A stretch of 64,000 nt of DNA from Roseateles sp. XES5 (GTDB taxonomy: Bacteria; Pseudomonadota; Alphaproteobacteria; Rhizobiales; Rhizobiaceae): positions 3,747,501 to 3,811,500 of the forward strand of contig NZ_CP084752.1 in assembly GCF_020535545.1 (NCBI RefSeq), in the 5' to 3' direction. The notes below the pieces were generated by a model, which was not told where the DNA came from, made no database searches, and saw only the letters and a program-made list of their open reading frames with translations. Shown piece after piece: positions 20,496 through 29,048 of this stretch (position 1 is the first letter of the stretch; each line of letters begins with the position of its first letter). A program made the position numbers and the translations under genes.

Positions 20496-20986
20496 TCGTC
20501 CGGGCGGAGCGCGACGGGGACATCGATGGCATCCGCACTCTGACGGAGGCGGCGTTCAAGACGGCGGCGCATGCCGACGGCACGGAACACGTTATCGTCG
20601 ATCGCCTGCGCGCCGCCGGCGCGCTGACGCTTTCGCTGGTGGCGGAAGCGGACGGCGTCCTCGTCGGGCATGTCGCGTTCTCTCCGGTCACCGTTTCCGA
20701 CGGCAGCCCGGACTGGTACGGTCTCGGCCCGATTTCCGTCGATCCCGCCCGGCAGGGCGAGGGCATCGGCGGCAAGCTGGTGCGCGCGGGGCTTGAGCAA
20801 TTGAAGGCGATGGGCGCTACCGGCTGCGTTCTGCTCGGCGATCCCGCCTATTACAGCCGCTTCGGTTTCGCGGCGGATCCGAGGCTGACGCTGGATGGCG
20901 TGCCGCCGGAGTATTTCATGCGTGTGGCGTTTTCACCGGTTTACGGCGAGGGAACCGTTTCCTATCATCCGGGTTTCTACGGCTGA
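20492..20986 (+). CDS. GNAT family N-acetyltransferase (YhbS-like)
   Basis: 164-residue single-domain acetyltransferase. The acetyl-CoA pyrophosphate loop reads QGEGIGGKL near residue 90, after the beta-strand GLGPISVDP, and the later GDPAYYSRFGF stretch is characteristic of the YhbS-like subgroup. The ATGA overlap with glmS implies coupled expression, which suggests but does not prove a link to amino-sugar metabolism. The substrate is unknown. Confidence 0.85.
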   Translation: MIVRAERDGDIDGIRTLTEAAFKTAAHADGTEHVIVDRLRAAGALTLSLVAEADGVLVGHVAFSPVTVSDGSPDWYGLGPISVDPARQGEGIGGKLVRAGLEQLKAMGATGCVLLGDPAYYSRFGFAADPRLTLDGVPPEYFMRVAFSPVYGEGTVSYHPGFYG

Positions 20987-21021
20987 GCGGCCTCCCACGC
21001 TCGCCTCAAGCTGGATCGCCG

Positions 21022-21726
21022 ATGACCGACCTCGTTCCCAGGCAGTCGCTTGCCATGCGACTGCGCAACAATTTCCTCACCGGCCTCGTCATCTGCGCGC
21101 CGATCGCCATCACCATATGGCTGACCTGGACCTTCATCCGCTGGGCGGATAGCTGGGTGAAGCCCTATATTCCGGCGCAGTACAACCCGGAAAACTACCT
21201 CCAGTTCGCCATTCCCGGCTTCGGCCTGCTGATCGCGCTGGTGCTGATCACCCTTGTCGGTTTCCTCGGCAAGAACCTGATCGGCCGCACGGTGGTGGAG
21301 TTCGGCGATTCGCTCTTCAACCGCACGCCGCTGGTGCGCACGGTGCACAAGAGCCTGAAGCAGATCTTCGAGACGGTGCTGAAGGACAAGGGCAATTCCT
21401 TCAACAAGGCGGCGATGATCGAATATCCGAGCCCGGGCCTCTGGTCGATCGTCTTCGTGGCGACGGATGCGCGCGGCGAGATCGCGACGAAGTTCCAGTC
21501 CATGGGCCTGGACATGGTCGCCTGCTTCCTGCCGCCGACGCCGTTTCCGACGGCCGGCTTTCTCGTCTACGTGCCGCGCGAGAAGCTCGTCCCGCTCGAC
21601 ATGAGCGCGGAGGATGCCGCCAAGCTCATCATTTCGGTCGGGCTCGTAACGCCGCCGGAAAAGACGCTGCAACTGGTCGAAAGCGACGAGCGCAAGGCCA
21701 GGGCGAAGAGCAAGAAAAAGAGCTGA
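21022..21726 (+). CDS. DUF502 family membrane protein
   Basis: 234 residues with two strong membrane helices near the N-terminus (about 16-40 and 65-90) and a soluble domain behind them. The NRTPLVRTVHKSLKQIFE, MIEYPSPGLWSIVFV and FLPPTPFPTAGFLVYVPREKL blocks are the hallmarks of DUF502, a family conserved in proteobacteria and plants (COV1-like) without an established biochemical role. The tail is rich in lysine. Between this and recG lies a convergent small gene. Confidence 0.85.
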   Translation: MTDLVPRQSLAMRLRNNFLTGLVICAPIAITIWLTWTFIRWADSWVKPYIPAQYNPENYLQFAIPGFGLLIALVLITLVGFLGKNLIGRTVVEFGDSLFNRTPLVRTVHKSLKQIFETVLKDKGNSFNKAAMIEYPSPGLWSIVFVATDARGEIATKFQSMGLDMVACFLPPTPFPTAGFLVYVPREKLVPLDMSAEDAAKLIISVGLVTPPEKTLQLVESDERKARAKSKKKS

Positions 21727-21762
21727 AGCCTTTCCAGCCGAAGCGGAAACGCTCCGGGGACA

Positions 21763-21782
21763 CCGTCCCGAGGACGGGACGG
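21763..21782. terminator. Candidate hairpin between convergent DUF502 and small secreted gene
   Basis: CCGTCCCG (21763-21770) pairs with CGGGACGG (21775-21782), with a 4-base loop, between two converging stops. No T-run follows, so intrinsic termination would be inefficient. Confidence 0.4.
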
Positions 21783-21792
21783 CCCCGGGCGC

Positions 21793-22008
21793 CTAGTCCG
21801 CGACAGCCGCGTCCTCTTGCTCCTGCAGGAGGATCGGATCGGTTGCCGCCGGAAGGCGGGATTGTTTTTCGGTGGTGACGACGCTTGCCGTCGTGATGGT
21901 CTTGTCGACCTTGGCGTCGGCCGAGGTCTTGTTGTGCCAGGCGCAATCGGCAAGGGCCGCGGATGCCGAAAGGCCGAGCGCTGCTGCGACGACGAGAACT
22001 GTCTTCAT
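21793..22008 (-). CDS. Small secreted protein of unknown function
   Basis: 71 residues. The first 20 look like a Sec signal peptide with AxA cleavage (LSASAALA-DCAWHN). The mature part of about 50 residues has a single cysteine, then a Thr/Lys-rich and an acidic end (LQEQEDAAVAD). I recognise no domain. An RBS-like AGGAGAAAT lies just upstream of the ATG. Similar tiny secreted proteins occur in Rhizobiales genomes but have no named role. Confidence 0.65.
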   Translation of the reverse strand: MKTVLVVAAALGLSASAALADCAWHNKTSADAKVDKTITTASVVTTEKQSRLPAATDPILLQEQEDAAVAD

Positions 22009-22083
22009 GGCATTTCTCCTTTTTCGCTGATGCGCTGTGAGTATGCGCCGCTACGCCAGAGCCACGAAATCACGATTGTGTGG

Positions 22084-24189
22084 TCAGCCGGCGCGCAGGA
22101 ACCGGATCGCCTCGTCGCGGCGATGCAGATAGAGCAGCGTGCGGATCGCCTCGCCGCGTTCGCTGGTCAGGTCCGGATCGCGTTCCAGCACATAGGCGGC
22201 GTCCTTGCGGGCGATTTCCAGAAGGTCGCCATGGGCTTCGAGGCTGGCGACGAGGAAGCCCGGCGTGCCGGATTGCCTCGTGCCGAGAAGCTCGCCTTCG
22301 CCGCGCAGCTTCAGGTCCTCCTCGGCGATGCGGAAGCCGTCCTCCGTCTCGCGCAGGATGGACAGGCGCGCATGGCCGTTCTCGCTGAGCGGCCCCTTGT
22401 AGAGCAGGATGCAGCTCGACGCCTCCGCGCCGCGCCCGACGCGGCCGCGCAACTGGTGAAGCTGGGCAAGGCCGAAGCGTTCGGCATGTTCGATGACCAT
22501 GATGGAGGCATCCGGCACGTCCACGCCGACCTCCACCACCGTCGTCGCCACCAGAAGCCGCGTCTCGCCATTCTTGAAGGCCAGCATGGCGGCGTCCTTT
22601 TCCGGCCCGCTCATGCGCCCGTGCACGAGGCCGGCGGCGGGACCGAAGATGCTGGCGAGCGTCGCGTGCCGCTCTTCCACGGACATCAGCTCGCTTTCTT
22701 CCGTTTCCTCGACCAGCGGGCAGATCCAGTAAGCCTTCTTGCCCTCGGCGAGCGCCGCGCGCAGCCGGTCGACGATATCGCCGGTGCGTTCCTGCGGCAC
22801 GACGACGGTCTGGATCGGCTTGCGGCCGGCCGGCTTTTCCGTGAGCTTGGACACGTCCATGTCGCCGAAGGCGGCGAGCACGAGCGTGCGGGGAATGGGC
22901 GTCGCGGTCATGACGAGCATGTGCGGCGAGATGCCCTTGGCCGTCAGGCGCAGGCGCTGGGCCACGCCGAAGCGGTGCTGCTCGTCGATGACGGCCAGCA
23001 CGAGGTCCTTATAGGCGACATTGTCCTGAAAGAGCGCATGCGTGCCGATGACCATCTGCGTCTCGCCGGAGGCAATGCGTTCGAGGATGGCGTCGCGCTC
23101 ACGGCCCTTGGTGCGGCCGGTCAGCACGTCGATGGTAACGCCGGCCGGGGCGGCCATGCGGGAAAGCGTTGCGAAATGCTGGCGCGCGAGGATTTCCGTC
23201 GGCGCCATCAGCACCGCCTGGCCACCGGATTCGACGGCCGCCAGCATCGCCATCAGCGCCACGGCGGTCTTGCCGGCCCCGACATCGCCCTGCAGCAGCC
23301 GCAGCATGCGCTGCTCGCCGGCCATGTCCTTCAGCACCTCGGCAATGGCCGTCTGCTGGCTGTTGGTCAGCGAAAAGGGCAGGGCGTCGATGACCGGGCG
23401 GCTGAACGCGCCCGTGGCGTTCACCGGCCGGCCGGCGACCTTGCGCAGGCGCTGGCGCACGAGGGCGAGCGAGATCTGGCCGGCGAGGAATTCGTCATAG
23501 GCAAGGCGCCGGCGGGCGGGGGCCTGCGGATCGAGATCCGTCTCGTCGCGCGGATCGTGCAGGCGGTGGAAGGCATCGAAGGCGGAGGGAAAACCCTGCC
23601 GTTGCGCCAGCGTCGCGTCGATCCATTCGGGCAGGTGCGGCACGCGGGTGAGCGCGGCTTCGACCGCCTTGCGCAGCACGCGCGACGTCAAGCCCGCGGT
23701 CAGGCCGTGTACGGGTTCGACCAGCGGCAGGTTGTCCGCCTCGCCGAGCCGGACCATGTAGTCCGGATGCACCATGGAGGGACGGCCGTTGAACCAGTCG
23801 ACCTTGCCGCTCACCACCACGGTCTCGTCGAGAGGCAGTGCCTTTTCCAGCCAGTTGCCCTTGGCGCGGAAGAAGGTGAGCGCCAGTTCTCCCGTTTCGT
23901 CCTGCAGGAAGACACGGTAGGGCATGTTCGCCTTGCCCGGCGGCGGGGGCTGGTGGCGATCGACGCGGCCGGTGATGGTGACGATGACGCCCGGCTGCGC
24001 ATTGGCGATGCCCGGCTGGTTGCGCCGGTCGACGATGGAGTGGGGGAAGTGGAAGACGAGGTCGATGACCCGGCAATCCTCGATGCTCTCGTGGCCGAGC
24101 AGGCGCGCGAAGAGATCGCCCAGCTTCGGGCCGATGCCGGGAAGCGAGGAGAGGGGGGCGAAGAGCGTATCGAGCAGGGCAGGTCTCAT
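22084..24189 (-). CDS. recG: ATP-dependent DNA helicase RecG
   Basis: Branch-migrating helicase that reverses stalled forks and processes recombination intermediates. It has 701 residues from the ATG at 24189 (a TTG three codons earlier is less likely). An N-terminal wedge/OB domain (about 60-200) is followed by helicase motor domains with Walker A GDVGAGKTAVA near 300, the DEQHRFG box near 400, TATPIPRT, and ATTVVEVGVDVPDA and HQLRGRVGRG in the second lobe. It is divergent from sdhE-mfd. Confidence 0.97.
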   Translation of the reverse strand: MRPALLDTLFAPLSSLPGIGPKLGDLFARLLGHESIEDCRVIDLVFHFPHSIVDRRNQPGIANAQPGVIVTITGRVDRHQPPPPGKANMPYRVFLQDETGELALTFFRAKGNWLEKALPLDETVVVSGKVDWFNGRPSMVHPDYMVRLGEADNLPLVEPVHGLTAGLTSRVLRKAVEAALTRVPHLPEWIDATLAQRQGFPSAFDAFHRLHDPRDETDLDPQAPARRRLAYDEFLAGQISLALVRQRLRKVAGRPVNATGAFSRPVIDALPFSLTNSQQTAIAEVLKDMAGEQRMLRLLQGDVGAGKTAVALMAMLAAVESGGQAVLMAPTEILARQHFATLSRMAAPAGVTIDVLTGRTKGRERDAILERIASGETQMVIGTHALFQDNVAYKDLVLAVIDEQHRFGVAQRLRLTAKGISPHMLVMTATPIPRTLVLAAFGDMDVSKLTEKPAGRKPIQTVVVPQERTGDIVDRLRAALAEGKKAYWICPLVEETEESELMSVEERHATLASIFGPAAGLVHGRMSGPEKDAAMLAFKNGETRLLVATTVVEVGVDVPDASIMVIEHAERFGLAQLHQLRGRVGRGAEASSCILLYKGPLSENGHARLSILRETEDGFRIAEEDLKLRGEGELLGTRQSGTPGFLVASLEAHGDLLEIARKDAAYVLERDPDLTSERGEAIRTLLYLHRRDEAIRFLRAG

Positions 24190-24295
24190 GGCGGGCAAAA
24201 TCGCCGGAGATCATGCCTTTGGCAAGGCTGACAAGCGGCTTTTGCCGGTCTATAGAAGCGCCAACTGGACTGCGGCTTGGAAAGCGAGGACGATC

Positions 24296-24604
24296 ATGAC
24301 GGGAACGACACGCTCGAGCGCCGAGATCGACCCGCGGCGCAAGCGCATTCTTTTCCGCTGTTGGCACCGGGGCATCCGCGAGATGGACCTGGTGCTCGGC
24401 GCCTTCGCCGATGCCGAGATCGCCACGCTCTCCGAAGAGGAACTGGACGAGCTCGAACGCATCATGGCCGAGGAGGACAACGACCTCGTGAAGTGGGTGA
24501 CCGGCGAAAAGCCGGTGCCGGCCGAATTCCGCGACGGTCTCTTCCCGCGCATCGCCGCCTATCGCCCCGATTTTTCGCCGCTCTTCAAAGATACCAGCGC
24601 ATGA
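24296..24604 (+). CDS. sdhE: FAD assembly factor SdhE (DUF339)
   Basis: 102-residue five-helix protein. The RGxxE motif required for flavinylating succinate dehydrogenase is present as HRGIREMDLVLG near residue 28. A GAGGA ribosome site precedes the ATG; the longer open frame upstream runs antisense to recG and is not coding. The last codons overlap the mfd start (ATGA), so the two are coupled, a common pairing in Rhizobiales. Confidence 0.9.
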   Translation: MTGTTRSSAEIDPRRKRILFRCWHRGIREMDLVLGAFADAEIATLSEEELDELERIMAEEDNDLVKWVTGEKPVPAEFRDGLFPRIAAYRPDFSPLFKDTSA

Positions 24605-27600
24605 TCCCCGGATTCTCCCCTGAACGCATCGCCGCCGCGGGCCGGCCGATGACCATCGGCGCGGTCCCCTCCGGCGTCGAGCCGCTGATCCTTGCCGACC
24701 TTGCCCGCAAGACCGGCCCCGTCGCCTATGTGCTCTCCGACGGCCAGCGCATTTCCGACCTCGAACAGATGCTCGGCTTCGTGGCGCCCGACATTCCGGT
24801 GCTGACGCTGCCCGGCTGGGACTGCCTTCCCTATGACCGCGTCTCGCCCAGCGCCGAAGTGTCCGCCCGGCGGCTTTCCGCGCTATCGGCGCTGATCGCG
24901 CACCAGAAGAAGCCGCATGCGGCCATCGTGCTCGTCACCGTCAATGCCATGCTGCAGAAGACGGCGCCGCGGCCGACCATCGAAAGCCTCGCCTTCTCGG
25001 CAAGGCCCGGCAACCAGGTCCGCATGGACGACATTGCCGCCCGGCTGGAGCGCAACGGCTTCGAGCGGGTCGCGACCGTGCGCGAGGTCGGCGAATATGC
25101 CGTGCGCGGCGGTATCCTCGACGTGTTCGTTCCGGGTAGCCTCGAGCCAGTTCGCCTCGATTTCTTCGGCGACACGCTGGAATCGATCCGGTCCTTCGAC
25201 CCCGCCAGCCAGCGCACGACCGGCCAGGCGCGCTCCCTCGATCTCAACCCGATGAGCGAGGTGACGCTGACGCCGGAGACGATCTCGCATTTCCGCAAGC
25301 AGTATCTCTCCTCCTTCGGCGCGGCGACGCGCGACGACGCGCTCTACCAGGCCGTTTCCGAGGGGCGGCGCTATGCGGGCATGGAGCACTGGCTGCCGCT
25401 GTTCTACGACGGGCTGGAAACGGCCTTCGACTATCTCGAAGGCTTCCGTATCGTCACGGACCATACCGTACGTGAGGCGGCGGTGGAGCGCTCGCGCCTG
25501 GTGCGCGATTATTACGAGGCGCGCCTTGCCTCCGCGACGCCCGGCAAGGGGCAGGTGGCGCAGGCCACGCCCTACAAGCCGGTGCCGCCGGGTCTGCTCT
25601 ATCTCGACGCCGAACGCTTCGCCCGCGAGCTCGACGAACGCAACGCCATCCGCCTTTCGCCCTTCAACGAGCATGAAGGCGAGGCGCGGCATGTGGAGGC
25701 CGTCGAGGCGCGCACCGGCATGCGCTGGGCGCGGCCGGCCGGCAGCGAGGATGCCGACGGCGCGCGCGTCAACGTCTTCGACCAGGCGGTCAAGCACATT
25801 GCCGACAAGCGGGCCACCGGCGCCAAGGTGCTCGTCACCGGCTGGTCGGAAGGTTCGCTCGACCGCCTGCTGCAGGTGCTTGCCGAACACGGGCTCGGCA
25901 ATGTCGTGCCCGTCGAGAAATTCGGCGATCTGCGCAAGCTGAAGCCGGGCGAGGCGGGATCGGCCGTCCTCAGCCTCGAAAGCGGCTTCGAGGCGGGCGA
26001 TGTCGTCGTCATCGGCGAACAGGACATTCTCGGCGACCGCATGGTGCGGCGCTCCAAGCGGCGCAAGCGCGGGGCGGACTTCCTCACCGAGGTCGCCGGT
26101 CTCGACGAAGGCTCCATCGTCGTGCATGCCGAACATGGCATCGGGCGTTTCGTCGGCCTGCGCACCATCGAAGCGGCCGGTGCGCCGCATGCCTGCCTTG
26201 AACTCGTCTATGCCGACGAGGCCAAGCTCTTCCTGCCCGTCGAAAACATCGACCTGCTGTCGCGTTATGGCGGCGAGGGCACCGATGCGCTGCTCGACAA
26301 GCTCGGCGGCGTCGCCTGGCAGGCGCGCAAGGCCAAGCTCAAGAAGCGCCTGCTCGACATGGCGAACGGGCTCATCCAGATCGCCGCCGCGCGTCTCGTG
26401 CGCCACGCGCCGGTGCTCGCCGCGCCCGACGGCGTCTATGACGAATTCGCCGCCCGCTTCCCCTATGACGAGACCGACGATCAGGCGAATGCCATCGACG
26501 CGGTGCGCGAGGATCTCGGCGCGGGCCGTCCGATGGACCGGCTCGTCTGCGGCGACGTCGGCTTCGGCAAGACGGAAGTGGCGCTGCGCGCCGCCTTCAT
26601 CGCGGCGATGAACGGCGTGCAGGTGGCTGTCGTCGTGCCGACCACGCTGCTCTCTCGCCAGCATTTCAAGACCTTCTCCGACCGCTTCCGCGGTTTGCCG
26701 ATCCGCCTCCAGCAGGCCTCCCGCCTCGTCGGCTCGAAGGAACTGGCGCTGACCAAGAAGGAACTTTCCGAGGGCAAGACGGATATCGTCGTCGGCACGC
26801 ATGCGCTGCTCGGCAGCTCGATCAAGTTCGCCAATCTCGGCCTCCTCATCATCGACGAGGAGCAGCACTTCGGCGTCAAGCACAAGGAGCGGCTGAAGGA
26901 GCTGAAGAGCGACGTGCATGTGCTGACGCTGTCGGCAACGCCGATCCCGCGCACCCTGCAGCTTGCCATGACGGGCGTGCGCGAACTGTCGCTGATCACC
27001 ACGCCGCCGGTCGACCGCATGGCGGTGCGCACCTTCATCTCGCCCTTCGATCCGCTCGTCATCCGCGAGACGCTGATGCGCGAGCACTATCGCGGCGGCC
27101 AGAGCTTCTATGTCTGCCCGCGGCTCAGCGACCTCTCGGAAATCCACGACTTCCTGCGGCAGGACGTGCCGGAGCTGAAGGTGGCCGTCGCGCATGGCCA
27201 GATGCCGGCGACGGAACTCGAAGACATCATGAACGCCTTCTACGAAGGCCGCTACGATGTGCTGCTGTCGACCACCATCGTCGAATCCGGTCTCGACGTG
27301 CCGACGGCCAACACAATGATCATCCACCGCGCCGACATGTTCGGCCTTGCGCAGCTCTACCAGTTGCGCGGCCGCGTCGGCCGGTCGAAGGTGCGCGCCT
27401 TCGCGCTCCTGACGCTGCCGGTCAACCGCACGCTGACGGGCATGGCGGAGCGCCGCCTCAAGGTGCTGCAATCGCTCGACACGCTCGGCGCCGGTTTCCA
27501 GCTTGCCAGCCACGACCTCGACATTCGCGGCGCGGGCAACCTGCTCGGCGAGGAACAGTCCGGTCATATCAAGGAAGTCGGCTTCGAGCTCTACCAGCAG

Positions 27601-28113
27601 ATGCTCGAGGAGGCGGTCGCCGAAATCAAGGGTGACGAGGAGATTGCCGATAGCGGCTGGTCGCCGCAGATTTCCGTCGGCACGCCGGTGATGATCCCCG
27701 ACGAGTACGTGCCGGACCTGCATCTTCGCCTCGGCCTCTATCGCCGCCTCGGCGAGATCACCGAGCTTGGCGACATCGACGCCTTCGGCGCCGAACTGAT
27801 CGACCGCTTCGGGCCGCTGCCGCTCGAGGTGCAGCACCTCCTGAAGATCGTCTACATCAAGTCGCTCTGCCGCGTGGCCAATGTCGAAAAGCTCGACGCC
27901 GGGCCGAAGGGCGTCGTCGTGCAGTTCCGCCACAAGGAGTTCCCGAACCCTGCGGCGCTGGTCGGCTATATCGCCAAGCAGGGAACGATGGCGAAGATCC
28001 GGCCAGACCAGAGCCTGTTCCTCGCGCGCGAATATCCGACGCCGGAAAAGCGCCTGACCGGGGCGGCGCAGGTGATGACGCAGCTGGCGGGGCTGGCGAA
28101 GCAGCCGACCTGA
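24601..28113 (+). CDS. mfd: Transcription-repair coupling factor Mfd
   Basis: Displaces RNA polymerase stalled at DNA lesions and recruits UvrA to them. It has 1170 residues. The order is a UvrB-like N-terminal module (1-340), the RNA-polymerase interaction domain (about 495-570, with GDYVVHAEHGIG-like DEGSIVVHAEHGIGRF), RecG-like translocase lobes with GDVGFGKTEVALRA near 645, DEEQHFG near 755, and a C-terminal regulatory domain (about 1020-1150). The ATG at 24601 overlaps the end of sdhE. It works with uvrA, which is encoded in this window at 40212-43130. Confidence 0.97.
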   Translation: MIPGFSPERIAAAGRPMTIGAVPSGVEPLILADLARKTGPVAYVLSDGQRISDLEQMLGFVAPDIPVLTLPGWDCLPYDRVSPSAEVSARRLSALSALIAHQKKPHAAIVLVTVNAMLQKTAPRPTIESLAFSARPGNQVRMDDIAARLERNGFERVATVREVGEYAVRGGILDVFVPGSLEPVRLDFFGDTLESIRSFDPASQRTTGQARSLDLNPMSEVTLTPETISHFRKQYLSSFGAATRDDALYQAVSEGRRYAGMEHWLPLFYDGLETAFDYLEGFRIVTDHTVREAAVERSRLVRDYYEARLASATPGKGQVAQATPYKPVPPGLLYLDAERFARELDERNAIRLSPFNEHEGEARHVEAVEARTGMRWARPAGSEDADGARVNVFDQAVKHIADKRATGAKVLVTGWSEGSLDRLLQVLAEHGLGNVVPVEKFGDLRKLKPGEAGSAVLSLESGFEAGDVVVIGEQDILGDRMVRRSKRRKRGADFLTEVAGLDEGSIVVHAEHGIGRFVGLRTIEAAGAPHACLELVYADEAKLFLPVENIDLLSRYGGEGTDALLDKLGGVAWQARKAKLKKRLLDMANGLIQIAAARLVRHAPVLAAPDGVYDEFAARFPYDETDDQANAIDAVREDLGAGRPMDRLVCGDVGFGKTEVALRAAFIAAMNGVQVAVVVPTTLLSRQHFKTFSDRFRGLPIRLQQASRLVGSKELALTKKELSEGKTDIVVGTHALLGSSIKFANLGLLIIDEEQHFGVKHKERLKELKSDVHVLTLSATPIPRTLQLAMTGVRELSLITTPPVDRMAVRTFISPFDPLVIRETLMREHYRGGQSFYVCPRLSDLSEIHDFLRQDVPELKVAVAHGQMPATELEDIMNAFYEGRYDVLLSTTIVESGLDVPTANTMIIHRADMFGLAQLYQLRGRVGRSKVRAFALLTLPVNRTLTGMAERRLKVLQSLDTLGAGFQLASHDLDIRGAGNLLGEEQSGHIKEVGFELYQQMLEEAVAEIKGDEEIADSGWSPQISVGTPVMIPDEYVPDLHLRLGLYRRLGEITELGDIDAFGAELIDRFGPLPLEVQHLLKIVYIKSLCRVANVEKLDAGPKGVVVQFRHKEFPNPAALVGYIAKQGTMAKIRPDQSLFLAREYPTPEKRLTGAAQVMTQLAGLAKQPT

Positions 28114-28148
28114 GAGCGGGACCGTCCGTCATCCGTCTCTCCTGTCGT

Positions 28149-28170
28149 CCTTCTCTCAGGCGAGAGAAGG
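28149..28170. repeat. Intergenic hairpin after mfd
   Basis: CCTTCTCTC (28149-28157) pairs with GAGAGAAGG (28162-28170). A second inverted repeat follows at once, GGCAGCCG with CGGCTGCC (about 28175-28197). The two stem-loops fill the gap between convergent mfd and the DsbA-like gene and may act together in termination, though T-runs are lacking. Confidence 0.5.
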
Positions 28171-28205
28171 GGGCGGCAGCCGGATGAACGGCTGCCGTTC
28201 AAGGC

Positions 28206-28877
28206 TCAGTTCTTTCCGATGCGCTCCTGCGCCTTCATCGCCGCGATCTCGCGGAAGGCATTGGTCAGCACATCCACCGACTGCGCGCCCATCACCGCGT
28301 ATTTGTTGTCGATGATGAAGCAGGGAACGCCGGTGACGCCCATGTCGCGGGCCATGTCGATCTCTTCCTTGACCGAATCGATATCGGCGCCGGCGGAAAA
28401 CAGCGCGCTGACGACCGCCCGGTCCATGCCGGCGGTTTCGGCAACATCGAGCAGCACGGCGCGGTCGCCGACATTGCGACCTTCCTCGAAATAGGCCTTG
28501 AAGAGGGCGAGCGCGACACGGCTCTGCACCTGCGGCCCCTCGATCATCGCCCAGCGCAACAGACGGTGGGCATCGAGCGTGTTGGGGCTGATCTTCACCG
28601 CCGGGAAATCGAAGGCGATACCGTCCTGCTGGCCAAGGCCAGTCAAGGTGTCATGGGCGCGGTTGACGGCCTCGGCGCCGCCGAGCTTTTCGGCCAGGTG
28701 CTTCTTGTGGTCGACGCCTTCGGCGGGCATGTCGGGATTGAGCTGGTAGGGGCGGAACGTCACCGAGACGGCGAGTTCGTCCTTCACGTTGTCGATCGCC
28801 TGTTCGAGGCGCTGGCGGCCGAGATAGCACCAGGGGCAGACGACATCCGAGACGACATCGATCGAAATGGCTTCCAT
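28206..28877 (-). CDS. DsbA-family oxidoreductase (FrnE-like)
   Basis: 223 residues with a thioredoxin fold and a CPWC redox pair (Cys14, Cys17 in DVVCPWCYLG), a helical insertion, and the cis-proline loop GVTGVPCFIID near residue 175. There is no signal peptide, so it acts in the cytoplasm, unlike DsbA itself. The FrnE/2-hydroxychromene-carboxylate-isomerase-like subgroup fits best. Its partner is unknown. Confidence 0.87.
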   Translation of the reverse strand: MEAISIDVVSDVVCPWCYLGRQRLEQAIDNVKDELAVSVTFRPYQLNPDMPAEGVDHKKHLAEKLGGAEAVNRAHDTLTGLGQQDGIAFDFPAVKISPNTLDAHRLLRWAMIEGPQVQSRVALALFKAYFEEGRNVGDRAVLLDVAETAGMDRAVVSALFSAGADIDSVKEEIDMARDMGVTGVPCFIIDNKYAVMGAQSVDVLTNAFREIAAMKAQERIGKN

Positions 28878-29048
28878 CCGGTTTTCCTTTCACGCTGCCG
28901 GCATCTTCCGGCGCTCGCGCAACACCTGAAATGAAAATCGTTACAGGACATTGCGCGGCAAGTTCGAAGTTACCGCCGAGATAGGCCGACCCGCCGCCGC
29001 TTTCAACAGGTTACCTTGAGGTAACCCCAAATCTGGGGATGCCCCTTG